Under the pieces are notes generated by a model that saw only the letters and a program-made list of their open reading frames with translations, did no database searches and was not told the origin of the DNA. From the NCBI GenBank assembly GCA_000198515.1, contig FP929140.1, positions 1,958,527 through 2,022,526 on the forward strand: a DNA stretch of 64,000 nt, given 5' to 3'. The position numbers were made by a program, and so were the translations under genes. This stretch comes from a gamma proteobacterium HdN1. Its GTDB lineage: Bacteria; Pseudomonadota; Gammaproteobacteria; Pseudomonadales; Ketobacteraceae. Positions 17,822 through 25,699 of this stretch are shown here, piece after piece. How positions within the stretch are numbered: the first letter of the stretch is position 1; each line of letters starts with the position of its first letter.

Positions 17822-18184
17822 ATGAAAACAAGAACACTAAAAAGATCAGGCAGCGCACTTTCTCACACCGTTCAAGTGGGCTTCGCCGATTCATTTTTTA
17901 CGCGCTTGCTGGGCCTGTTGCCGCGCCGCGAACTGCCTTTTGGTCAATCCTTGCTGATTACGCCCTGCACGGATGTCCACACCTGGTTTATGCGTTTTAC
18001 GATCGACATTGTGTTTCTGGACAAGCAACACAAGATTGTAGGCATTAGAGAACACGTTCGGCCTTTTCGTTTTGCATTAGGCCCACGCTCCACCGCGAGC
18101 GTGCTGGAACTTACGGCGGGAGCGGTCGAAAAACTTGCACTTAAAACCGATGATCATCTGTCCTTTGACGAGGCGTCGGTTTGA
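17822..18184 (+). CDS. DUF192 family protein
   Basis: Small DUF192 domain protein, 120 aa. The family signatures are present: FADSFFTRLLGLLPRREL, CTDVHTWFMRFTIDIVFLD, VRPFRFALGPRSTASVLEL. DUF192 proteins form a compact beta-rich fold of unknown biochemical role and many carry a signal peptide; none is visible here, so this one is predicted cytoplasmic. ATG 17822 follows GGCGGA by 4 nt; the in-frame upstream extension would overlap tadC. It lies 10 bp after tadC, implying a job linked to pilus biogenesis. Confidence 0.82.
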   Translation: MKTRTLKRSGSALSHTVQVGFADSFFTRLLGLLPRRELPFGQSLLITPCTDVHTWFMRFTIDIVFLDKQHKIVGIREHVRPFRFALGPRSTASVLELTAGAVEKLALKTDDHLSFDEASV

Positions 18185-18284
18185 AAATTTGCGAATCAAT
18201 GCACAAACGTACCGCAGCGCTTCGCAACAGAAACTTTTACATTACGAGCTATTAATACTCGGCTTTTGAATACTGGATGTACTC

Positions 18285-19967
18285 ATGAAACAAGAAAATC
18301 AAAACTTCAAATTCGACGCGACACCGGTCATCGACCTCAAGCGTACACCAGTAACGGAAGGCTGGGATAACGAAAAGACTGAGGTTTTCATTGAAGACGG
18401 CGAGGGCGGCTCAGGCGCCTTTCTGCTCGATGCCAACGGCGAATACCTGCCCATTTCCGCCTTCCCCTTCGTAATGGGGCGCGGTACCGAATGCGATATG
18501 GTGCTCACCGGAAAAGGCATTTCGCGTAAGCACGCCGAAATCATTTTTCAGTCCGGCCGCTTTGTTGTAAACGACCTTGATAGTTTGAACGGAATTAAAG
18601 TCAACGGCTACAAATTGGCCCGCGTAATTCTGGAAGAAGGCGATTCCATCAAGTTGGGGGATACCACGCTGGTATTCACCACCAACCGTAACAAAACTCC
18701 GCAGTCTGCCAATGATGAAAGTATCGGTAGCGCAGCCGACGTCGAAACAGCCACCGGCACTGAAAAGGGCGGCAAAGCGAAAGCAGCAGGAAAGCCTAGA
18801 AGCGCTCAAAAGGGCACCCGCTTTGCACTGACAGCCGCAGTGCTGGTAGCAGCAGTAGCCGGCGGCTTTTATGTGATGCAGACCATGCAGAACGGCATGC
18901 TTGATCAGCGTGTAGTTGCGGTTCCAAATCCAAGCCAAGGAAATACGGGCGCAGCAGCCAACGCCACGAAAAATCAACAGCCACCGAATGCAGCCAACAC
19001 ATCCGCAGCTCAGCAGGCAGCAGATGCGGGCACCGTGGCATCGTCGGGCAGCGAGCCAACAAGCGGATCAGCGGCCAGTTCGGCAAACGATGGCAGTTCG
19101 GTAAGTGATGGCAGTTCGAGCGATAGCAGTTCGAGTGACGGTTATGCCGCTGCAGACCAAGTCGCAAGCAACGATCCACCGCCCTCCATTGCGCTCAGCT
19201 TCGGTGGCGCAAGCGCTGCGGCTCCCAAAGTTGCGCCACCTGCGCCGAAAGCAGCAACGCCTGCGCCGAAAGTAGCGCCACCTGCGCCGCGAGTGGCTGC
19301 TTCGACCAGCTCCGCTTCGCAAAGAGCCACGGCACCGAGCGCGCCAGCTCAGCGCCCAGTAACTGCTGCGAGCCGCAGCAGCGCACCGAACGCCGCCACT
19401 TTAGATAACCGTTATCTGTCTGGAGATGTGAACGCCTTAGTTGCAGAGATGGGCGAGAATATTCGGTCTGGCGCAATTAGCGATCCCGCTTATAAAGCTC
19501 GTTACGATAGTTATCTCTCTCTCTTTAATCAGTACAATTCTGCAAAACAGGCAAGCGCAGAGGGTCGTCTGGAAGATGAGATCAAAGCACTTTCCGGCTT
19601 TCTTTCCGCAGAGCGCAGCCGCTTTGCTGGCCGCAACAGTGCGCTTGGACGCGCTGCCGGCAACCGCCTAGCGGATCGTTTGGCGACACTTGGCAACAAC
19701 GCCGCGAAGACGGGCAACTCACAAGAAGCCTACCGTTACTGGCAGAAAGCGCTTTCCTACGGCGATTCTGTCGCCGCCCGCGTCGCGCTTGATAGCGCGA
19801 ACCAAAAGTCGCAACAGTTGTATCGCCAAGCTTTGCGCCTCGAATATGTAAACACCTCACGTGCCCGCGCACTCTGGAACGAAGTACTTACCATCGTGCC
19901 ACCCGGAACCGAGTATTATACGAAAGCTTCTTCCAAACTGGCATGGTATGACAAGTGGGGTTCCTGA
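18285..19967 (+). CDS. Membrane-spanning FHA-domain protein of the Tad locus
   Basis: 560 aa. A canonical FHA domain (about 55-132) has FVMGRGTECDM, GISRKHAEI and DSLNGIKVNG, with all the Arg, Ser, His and Asn positions for phosphothreonine binding. A basic linker and one membrane helix (about 179-201, FALTAAVLVAAVAGGFYVMQ) follow, then about 170 residues of Ala/Ser/Pro-rich low complexity (APKVAPPAPKAATPAPK repeats) and a helical TPR-like C-terminal domain (from about 378). The layout (cytoplasmic FHA, one TM, periplasmic domain) recalls YscD/MxiG of type III secretion, so it may link cytoplasmic phosphorylation to periplasmic pilus parts. The stop overlaps the tadD start by 1 bp. No exact family is recognised beyond FHA. 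Confidence 0.85.
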   Translation: MKQENQNFKFDATPVIDLKRTPVTEGWDNEKTEVFIEDGEGGSGAFLLDANGEYLPISAFPFVMGRGTECDMVLTGKGISRKHAEIIFQSGRFVVNDLDSLNGIKVNGYKLARVILEEGDSIKLGDTTLVFTTNRNKTPQSANDESIGSAADVETATGTEKGGKAKAAGKPRSAQKGTRFALTAAVLVAAVAGGFYVMQTMQNGMLDQRVVAVPNPSQGNTGAAANATKNQQPPNAANTSAAQQAADAGTVASSGSEPTSGSAASSANDGSSVSDGSSSDSSSSDGYAAADQVASNDPPPSIALSFGGASAAAPKVAPPAPKAATPAPKVAPPAPRVAASTSSASQRATAPSAPAQRPVTAASRSSAPNAATLDNRYLSGDVNALVAEMGENIRSGAISDPAYKARYDSYLSLFNQYNSAKQASAEGRLEDEIKALSGFLSAERSRFAGRNSALGRAAGNRLADRLATLGNNAAKTGNSQEAYRYWQKALSYGDSVAARVALDSANQKSQQLYRQALRLEYVNTSRARALWNEVLTIVPPGTEYYTKASSKLAWYDKWGS

Positions 19968-20422
19968 TGAGTGAGAGTTTGCGTGTAGCGTTCGTCGTCT
20001 GTGTAGTAGCAATGATCAGTGCGTGCAGCACGCTCGGAGGAAATTCCGAACGCGGCACGCAGGATCTAAACGCGATGCTTCAACAAGCAGAGCATGCTTA
20101 TTCAGACGGCAATTTACAGCATGCGCAAACGCTTTTAGAAACCGCGCTCAAAGACGATGAATCGAACGCGAACGCGTGGTATCGACTGGGTACGATTTAC
20201 TATCGCTCCGAAGATTACGACCGCGCTGCGGATAGCTTTGCGCGTGCGATCAAAATTGATCCACGTAACGCAAAAGCACAGTTCAATCTGGCTACGATCC
20301 GTTTGCAGCAGGCAGAGGCGCACTTTCAGTACTTTATCGCAACCACAGACCCGAACGCCGATATCACCGAGCTCAATGTATTGCTCGGCGCGATTGAGCG
20401 CTATGTCGAGTCGCAGAAGTAA
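19967..20422 (+). CDS. tadD: TadD-like TPR lipoprotein
   Basis: Lipoprotein of 151 aa with a lipobox MISAC and at least two TPR units (AEHAYSDGNLQHAQTLLETA; NAWYRLGTIYYRSEDYDRAA; KAQFNLATIRLQQAE). In Tad systems TadD acts as pilotin and assembly factor for the secretin. ATG 19967 overlaps the stop of the FHA gene (ATGA type), indicating translational coupling. A slightly longer start four codons earlier is less likely. Confidence 0.82.
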   Translation: MSESLRVAFVVCVVAMISACSTLGGNSERGTQDLNAMLQQAEHAYSDGNLQHAQTLLETALKDDESNANAWYRLGTIYYRSEDYDRAADSFARAIKIDPRNAKAQFNLATIRLQQAEAHFQYFIATTDPNADITELNVLLGAIERYVESQK

Positions 20423-20442
20423 TACGGCAGCAGGCAGAATCA

Positions 20443-21114
20443 ATGCGCAAGGCGCTTGGCTACAGCAAAAAAGGCAGCAAATCCGATGAGAACGAAGATT
20501 CGTTCTTTCTAAGCCCTGCATCCTCGTTGTTTGTGGTGGCAGATGGCGTTGGCGGAGGGCCAGATGGTAAACAAGCCTCGCAAAGCGTCATCGCCGAATT
20601 CGCGGCACTCGGCCAGGGTACCGTGTCCCATGAACGGATTGCCCATGCCATCGAATCAGCAAACCAAAAGGTCTATTCGCAAGCCCGTGAACAGGGAAAG
20701 CAGGGAATGGCATCAACCGTCGTTGCTGCTTGGATTGCCGAGAGCCGCCTTGAAGTATTTAACGTCGGGGATAGCCGCGCTTACCGAATTGACGAAAGCG
20801 GCATCACCCAGCTATCTGTTGACCACTCTCACGTCAACGGCGATGCAGTCAGCCGCAACAAAATCACCAATGCAGTAGGAATTCGCAAAGAAATACGCAT
20901 CGAAGTCGCAAGCTTTGAAGTGCCGAAGCGAGGTTATCTGCTTTTGGTCAGCGATGGTATCAGCGACCCCTTAACCGATGAACGCATACGCGCAGAGGTG
21001 CTTCGCTCGGATTTATCGTTATTTGAAAAATGCCTTGTACTCACCTCAGAAGCCGAAAATCACGGAGGCAGGGATGACAAAACCGTCATCCTGATTGCAA
21101 ATGAAAGCCCATAA
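20443..21114 (+). CDS. PP2C-type Ser/Thr protein phosphatase
   Basis: Metal-dependent PPM/PP2C phosphatase, 223 aa, cytoplasmic. Motifs in order: DENEDSFFLS (motif 1, acidic metal site), VVADGVGGGPDGK (motif 2), GMASTVVAA, FNVGDSRAYRI, LLLVSDGISDPL and GGRDDKTVILI. All metal-binding aspartates appear present, so it should be active. It lies 20 bp after tadD and overlaps the next TadE gene by 14 bp, inside the Tad operon. With the FHA proteins and the kinase at 6186-7127 it forms a complete write-read-erase phosphorylation set. Confidence 0.93.
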   Translation: MRKALGYSKKGSKSDENEDSFFLSPASSLFVVADGVGGGPDGKQASQSVIAEFAALGQGTVSHERIAHAIESANQKVYSQAREQGKQGMASTVVAAWIAESRLEVFNVGDSRAYRIDESGITQLSVDHSHVNGDAVSRNKITNAVGIRKEIRIEVASFEVPKRGYLLLVSDGISDPLTDERIRAEVLRSDLSLFEKCLVLTSEAENHGGRDDKTVILIANESP

Positions 21115-21898
21115 AACAAGAAGAATAACCGTAGTTAACGGCTCATCCCGTTCAGTCCAGAAAATGGCGGGGATTTCTATCGTCGAATCCCTGATTGTGC
21201 TACCTGTGCTCTTGATGCTCGGTATGGGTGTTCTCCATCTGGCGCTTGTAGTACAAGCGAAATCCAATCTGGAATACGCAGCTCTCATGGCCGCCCGAAT
21301 TGGCGCGACCACGCCTAATTTTGGTTTTGGCGTAGATCAAAACCTGATGCGCGATGAGGTGCTCAGAAGAATGAGGGCTTCCGATCCACGCAATGCTGAA
21401 TTTACCGATTATGGCGATGGCATTGTACGCCTTTGCATCGTGCGCCCCGGTGATTCAGCGTTTGACGATTACCCCAATACGGAAGCGGCTACAGGGGATG
21501 ATTTCATCCCCAACGACAATTTGCCCTACTATGCAGAAACCGCTGGTGCTGCATCAGGGCTCACCATACAGCAGGCCAACGTGCTCCATCTGCGCGTAAA
21601 ATACCTGTTTGACAGCAACATCCCCTTCATGAACACCCGCCAGTCTTTCGACCCAACCTTCAATGGTCGCGGCCTCTCGCCCGCGCAGGAGCCACCAAAA
21701 TCCGGCGAAGTCGAGGGCCGCCTGCCAAACTCTGGCAGCCGCGGCAAATGGATTACGGCCGATGCAGTGGTAGTGATGCAGACCCCCGCGCGCCGCAATG
21801 ACTTTACCGAACACTATCTTGCAAAACACGATTCAACCGTCACCGCTTTGGACGATATCGACGGATTTTGCGACGATTTCCCACCAAAAGACCCCTAG
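21101..21898 (+). CDS. TadE-like pseudopilin
   Basis: 265 aa, last gene of the Tad operon. The prepilin signature MAGISIVESLIVLPVLLMLG has cleavage after Gly, Glu at +5 and one helix; then the typical TadE stretch NLEYAALMAARIGA and a periplasmic domain. ATG 21101 is used; it overlaps the end of the phosphatase gene by 14 bp. A second full TadE-like protein in the locus, beside that at 9849, suggests a TadE/TadF pair. Confidence 0.82.
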   Translation: MKAHKTRRITVVNGSSRSVQKMAGISIVESLIVLPVLLMLGMGVLHLALVVQAKSNLEYAALMAARIGATTPNFGFGVDQNLMRDEVLRRMRASDPRNAEFTDYGDGIVRLCIVRPGDSAFDDYPNTEAATGDDFIPNDNLPYYAETAGAASGLTIQQANVLHLRVKYLFDSNIPFMNTRQSFDPTFNGRGLSPAQEPPKSGEVEGRLPNSGSRGKWITADAVVVMQTPARRNDFTEHYLAKHDSTVTALDDIDGFCDDFPPKDP

Positions 21899-21900
21899 CA

Positions 21901-22067
21901 CACGCCGGCTGAACGAAGCCACGCCGCCTGAGCGAAGTCGCGCTGGCTGAGCGAAGTCGAAGCCAAACCACGCCACGCCGGCTGAGCCAAGCCAAACCAA
22001 ACCGCCTGAGCGAAGTCGCGCCGGCTGAGCGAAGTCGCGCCGGCTGAGCGAAGCCGAAGCCAAGCCC
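21901..22067. repeat. GCCGGCTGAGCGAAGTCG tandem repeat cluster
   Basis: About seven imperfect copies of CGCCGGCTGAGCGAAGTCG fill the space between the convergent TadE and dehydrogenase genes, all in one orientation. The same element, in both orientations, recurs at 23018-23270. No flanking recombinase is seen. Confidence 0.85.
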
Positions 22068-22071
22068 GCCG

Positions 22072-22935
22072 TTATTTTGTGAGATTTAGCAGCAAGCTGG
22101 ATGTATCAAACCTACCGCCACCCGCCTGCTGAATCTGCGCGTAAAACTGATCGACCAAAGCCGCGACCGGAAGCGAGGAACCATTCCGCCGCGCCTCGTC
22201 TAGACAGATACCAAGGTCTTTTCGCATCCAGTCCACAGCGAAACCATGCTCATATTCGCCCGCTAGCATGGTTTTGTGGCGATTTTCCATCTGCCAAGAT
22301 TGAGCAGCGCCCTTGGAAATCACCTCTACCACTTGTGCCGCATCAAGGCCCGCTTGATTGGCGAAGTTGAGTGCTTCCGCAAGGCTTTGGATTAGCCCTG
22401 CGATGCAAATCTGGTTGACCATTTTGGTAAGTTGGCCGCTACCGGATTCGCCCAAACGCTGACACTCACGGGCATACGCCATGATGATCGGGCGTGCACG
22501 TTCGTAGGCGCTAGGATCACCCCCGCACATCACGGTTAAACAGCCTTTTTCGGCACCTTGCTGCCCACCTGAAATGGGTGCGTCGATAAAAAAAGCGCCT
22601 TTTTCGCCTGCCGCCTGATTCAGTTCACGTGCAATTTTTGCAGAGACGGTGGAATGATCGACAATGATTCCACCTGTCTTGATGCCCTCCAAAATACCCT
22701 CTGGCCCGCGTACTACGGCGTCCAGATCAGCATCGTTGCCGACGCAGGTAAATACGATATCTGCGCCGCTCGCTGCGTACCTTGGCGTTGCTGCGTGCTG
22801 GCCTGCATATTGGCTGAGCCATTTCTGCGCTTTTGTGGCCGTGCGGTTGTACACGGTTACGTCGTGGCCGGCGTTTGCAAGGTGCCCAGCCATTGGAAAG
22901 CCCATTACGCCAAGTCCGATAAATGAAAGCTTCAT
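22072..22935 (-). CDS. Beta-hydroxyacid dehydrogenase (3-hydroxyisobutyrate dehydrogenase / GlxR family)
   Basis: NAD(P)-dependent dehydrogenase, 287 aa. N-terminal Rossmann motif GLGVMGFPMAGHL; substrate-binding signature DAPISGGQQGAEKGCLTVM; catalytic Lys in GSGQLTKMVNQI. The family includes 3-hydroxyisobutyrate, tartronate semialdehyde and succinic semialdehyde reductases, and sequence reading does not settle the substrate. The ATG used begins MKLSFIG with GGAG 6 nt upstream; a longer frame of 11 codons has no such site. It is downstream of gltA on the same strand but separated by a terminator. Confidence 0.88.
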   Translation of the reverse strand: MKLSFIGLGVMGFPMAGHLANAGHDVTVYNRTATKAQKWLSQYAGQHAATPRYAASGADIVFTCVGNDADLDAVVRGPEGILEGIKTGGIIVDHSTVSAKIARELNQAAGEKGAFFIDAPISGGQQGAEKGCLTVMCGGDPSAYERARPIIMAYARECQRLGESGSGQLTKMVNQICIAGLIQSLAEALNFANQAGLDAAQVVEVISKGAAQSWQMENRHKTMLAGEYEHGFAVDWMRKDLGICLDEARRNGSSLPVAALVDQFYAQIQQAGGGRFDTSSLLLNLTK

Positions 22936-22966
22936 TGCGATCTCCATTGTGTTGATTGCAATACGC

Positions 22967-22993
22967 AAAAAAGGGGCAAAAAGCCCCTTTTTA
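22967..22993 (-). terminator. Rho-independent terminator between gltA and the dehydrogenase
   Basis: AAAAAGGGGC-AAAA-AGCCCCTTTTT, a 10-bp stem with T-runs on either strand. It lies downstream of gltA (minus strand) after the repeat cluster and just upstream of the dehydrogenase. Confidence 0.8.
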
Positions 22994-23017
22994 AGCGTCT
23001 GCTGACTAAGCGAATTG

Positions 23018-23270
23018 CACCCGCCGGCTTCGACTTCGCTCAGCCGACGAAGCGAATTCTAACCGGAACCTTCCGCCGGCTGAGCGAAGCCGAAGCGAAT
23101 CACACCCGCCGGCTTCGACTTCGCTCAGCCGACGAAGCGAATTCTAACCGGAACCTTCCGTCGGCTGAGCGAAGCCGAAGCCTAAGCGAATTGCACCCGC
23201 CGACTTCGACTGCGCTCAGCCGACGAAGCGAATTACCCCTCGCCGGCTGAGCGAAGCCGAAGCCGCCGAA
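23018..23270. repeat. Composite inverted repeats in the gltA 3' region
   Basis: Three units of about 85-90 bp begin near 23021, 23106 and 23196. Each contains CCGGCTTCGACTTCGCTCAG, then GACGAAGCGAATT, then the inverted GGCTGAGCGAAGCCGAAGC. Units 1 and 2 are almost identical over 80 bp. Each could fold into a long hairpin in the gltA 3' transcript. Same element family as 21901-22067. Together with the terminator this fills the 337-bp gap before gltA. Confidence 0.85.
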
Positions 23271-23272
23271 GC

Positions 23273-24553
23273 CTAGCGCTTGTCCATAGCAACATAGTCG
23301 CGGCTGGTGTGGCCGGTATACAGCTGGCGTGGACGACCGATTCTGTACGACCCGCTGATCATTTCGTTCCAGTGAGCGATCCAGCCTACCGTTCTGGCAA
23401 GTGCAAAGATCACCGTGAACATGGTGGTTGGGATGCCAATTGCTTTGAGGATAATGCCAGAGTAGAAGTCTACGTTCGGGTAGAGTTTCTTCTCGATGAA
23501 GTAAGGGTCGCTCAGGGCGATTTCTTCCAGCTTCATGGCAAGCTCAAGTTGCGGGTCGTTGATGCCAAGTTCCTGCAACACATCGTGGCAGGTTTGGCGC
23601 ATCACTTTCGCACGCGGGTCGAAATTTTTGTATACGCGATGGCCAAAGCCCATCAAGCGGAATGGATCGTTCTTGTCTTTTGCGCGATCTACAAACTTGT
23701 GTACGTTGGCAACGCTGCCGATCTCGTTGAGCATGCGTAGTACGGCTTCGTTGGCGCCGCCGTGTGCAGGCCCCCAGAGTGCCGCGATGCCTGCGGCAAT
23801 GCACGCAAATGGGTTTGCGCCGGTAGAACCTGCCAAGCGTACGGTTGAAGTCGATGCGTTTTGCTCGTGGTCGGCGTGAAGGATAAAGATCTTGTCCATT
23901 GCCTGCGCCAGTACAGGGCTTACCTTGTAGGGTTCGCAGGGTGTTGCGAACATCATGTGCAGGAAGTTTTCGCTGTACGACAGTGCGTTGTTGGGCTGCA
24001 TGAACGGCTGGCCAATGGAATATTTGTAGCACATTGCAGCCAGAGTCGGAATCTTCGACAGCAGACGGAACGCAGCGATCTCGCGGTGACGCTCGTCAGA
24101 AATCGAAAGTGAGTCGTGGTAGAAAGCGGAAAGCGCGCCCACGACGCCACACATGACGGCCATCGGGTGAGCATCACGGCGGAAGCCTTGGAAGAATTGG
24201 CGCAACTGCTCGTTCACCATGGTGTGAGCGCGAACGGTTGAAACAAACTCTTCTTTTTGCTTGGCATTCGGTAGCTCGCCGCGCAGCAGTAGGTAGCAGG
24301 TTTCCATATAGTCGGAGTGGTCTGCCAACTGTTCAATTGGGTAGCCGCGGTGTAGCAGAATGCCGTTATCGCCGTCGATAAAGGTGATTTTGGACTCACA
24401 AGACGCAGTGGAGCCAAAGCCCGGGTCGTAGGTGAAAATCCCTGCGGCGCTAAGTTTCGCAATATCCAACACGTCAGGGCCAACGCTGCCCGAAAGAATA
24501 GGCAAATCCAACGTTTTGTCGCCTAAAATCAATTGGGCGCTTTTCTCAGCCAT
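23273..24553 (-). CDS. gltA: Citrate synthase (type II)
   Basis: Condenses acetyl-CoA and oxaloacetate, the entry step of the TCA cycle; 426 aa, the length of the hexameric NADH-sensitive gammaproteobacterial enzyme. Catalytic residues are in [10 protein letters not shown] (His), [11 protein letters not shown] (His) and YPNVDFYSG (Asp); the N-terminal beta domain ([17 protein letters not shown]) is typical of type II. ATG start. It is divergent from the suc operon, as in Pseudomonas, but without sdh genes between. Confidence 0.97.
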   Translation of the reverse strand: MAEKSAQLILGDKTLDLPILSGSVGPDVLDIAKLSAAGIFTYDPGFGSTASCESKITFIDGDNGILLHRGYPIEQLADHSDYMETCYLLLRGELPNAKQKEEFVSTVRAHTMVNEQLRQFFQGFRRDAHPMAVMCGVVGALSAFYHDSLSISDERHREIAAFRLLSKIPTLAAMCYKYSIGQPFMQPNNALSYSENFLHMMFATPCEPYKVSPVLAQAMDKIFILHADHEQNASTSTVRLAGSTGANPFACIAAGIAALWGPAHGGANEAVLRMLNEIGSVANVHKFVDRAKDKNDPFRLMGFGHRVYKNFDPRAKVMRQTCHDVLQELGINDPQLELAMKLEEIALSDPYFIEKKLYPNVDFYSGIILKAIGIPTTMFTVIFALARTVGWIAHWNEMISGSYRIGRPRQLYTGHTSRDYVAMDKR

Positions 24554-24673
24554 AATGCTCTCCTAATCTGCATGGTACACACCGAGTGTGTCCGTTTGCG
24601 TCTTCTGCTTAGTAGTATACCGAGACGAACGTGCGCCTCGCGTGTGTGGTCCGTCTCGCCAAAACTAATCACT

Positions 24674-24726
24674 TTTATCAAAAAAGGATCATTATCAAAA
24701 AAGGATCACTTATCAAAAAATGATAG
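24674..24726. repeat. TTATCAAAAAAGGATCA tandem repeat
   Basis: Three copies of an A-rich 17-19 bp unit, the third ending in TGATAG instead of GGATCA. About 120-170 bp upstream of gltA. A-tract phasing could bend DNA. Confidence 0.75.
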
Positions 24727-25126
24727 CTCGTAAAAATCACTGCGCCGTCATGGCCTGCGAGAGGTAGCGTGGCACGTCGGCGCGGCGCAAAATCGCCACG
24801 AGTCGCGGCACAAAGCTATTCACGGCAAGGCATGGCTAACACAACTAGGCGCTACACGTCGGCCAAGTGCCACCTGTCTACAAGGCGGCAACCAAGCGCC
24901 CGCAAAGCTAATAACTTGGCAATTCTTTGTCAAATTATTTCAAGGATTCGGTCGTTCGGATACGCGCCTAAGAGGGCGTCTAAGTGATCAAAGTCATGCA
25001 ACCGTAAAGCCTGTCGTAGGCTAGGCGAAACTTTACTGCCTTCGCTCTTAGGTTTCAACCGCTGACAGTGATTTGAATGCTCTGCAGAGAAAGCTCTGAG
25101 TGGAGCCAAAAGGGGCCTGCTGGTGT

Positions 25127-25200
25127 GAGGTGCTTTTTTAGGAGGTGCTTTTTTAGGAGGTGCTTTTTAATGAGGTGCAACATAATGAGGCGCAATTGCT
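25127..25200. repeat. Five-unit 15-bp tandem repeat (GAGGTGCTTTTTTAG)
   Basis: Units begin at 25127, 25142, 25157, 25172 and 25187; the first three are nearly identical, the last two decayed. The units contain GAGGTG, a Shine-Dalgarno-like element. About 500 bp upstream of sucA. Confidence 0.8.
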
Positions 25201-25699
25201 TTGTCGAGGCACTACGTCGTAACCCTTATTGGAGGCATAACGAGACAAAGGAGGGCGGAGGTGTTGGGATACAGGGTGTTGCTTGATTTACGCGGCTTTT
25301 TTTGTAACGAATGCCTTGGCAGAACGTGTTTTCATCGCTGGTAAATGCGGCAAAAAACCGATACCATTCGGCGCAATTTGTCACCCCATGGGAAATCGCA
25401 ACAAAAAGGGGTGGTAGATCATAAAAGCGCTACACTTGATGTCAGGATTCGGCGCATGCGCTTCTACTGGCATCATTTCGTTTATGTTGGAAGGAGCGGG
25501 CAAGGCTCAAAAAGGCTTGTCCCGCGCCATTGAGTATAACCTTTCGGTAAAACCGAGCTATCTGGAAGCGCAGACGGGCATCACCGGCTTGTCGCGGTTT
25601 CTCAACGCGCATACCTTCGCCTGTTCCTCGTGTTTTTGGTTTATGGGGCAGCGCCCTGGCACTTTGCAGATAGTGTTCAAACCAACACGGTGATCTGCA

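Larger units (their letters stand above)
24554..25699. other. 1.15-kb gltA-sucA intergenic region without a convincing gene
   Basis: This is where sdhCDAB lies in Pseudomonas. Short open frames exist (for example 25077-25286 and 25436-25693), but none has a good ribosome site or recognisable family, and no SdhC/D/A/B motif was found. The region holds promoters for both directions and two short tandem repeats (24674-24726 and 25127-25200). Either it is a long sucA leader, or it is decayed sequence left after loss of sdh. Confidence 0.6.

Noticed and set aside
23018-23270. Possible insertion sequence ends
   Set aside because: Inverted repeats are present but no transposase lies between or near them, and the pattern is of composite tandem units.
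25077-25286. Possible repeat peptide (RCFFR units)
   Set aside because: The repeats are better explained by a 15-bp DNA repeat; no ribosome site.
25436-25693. Possible small protein upstream of sucA
   Set aside because: An open frame of 85 codons without a clear ribosome site, family or conserved motif; the opposite strand is also open.
24554-25699. sdh pseudogene remnants
   Set aside because: No SdhA/B/C/D-like stretches could be read in any frame; absence is reported, not decay.
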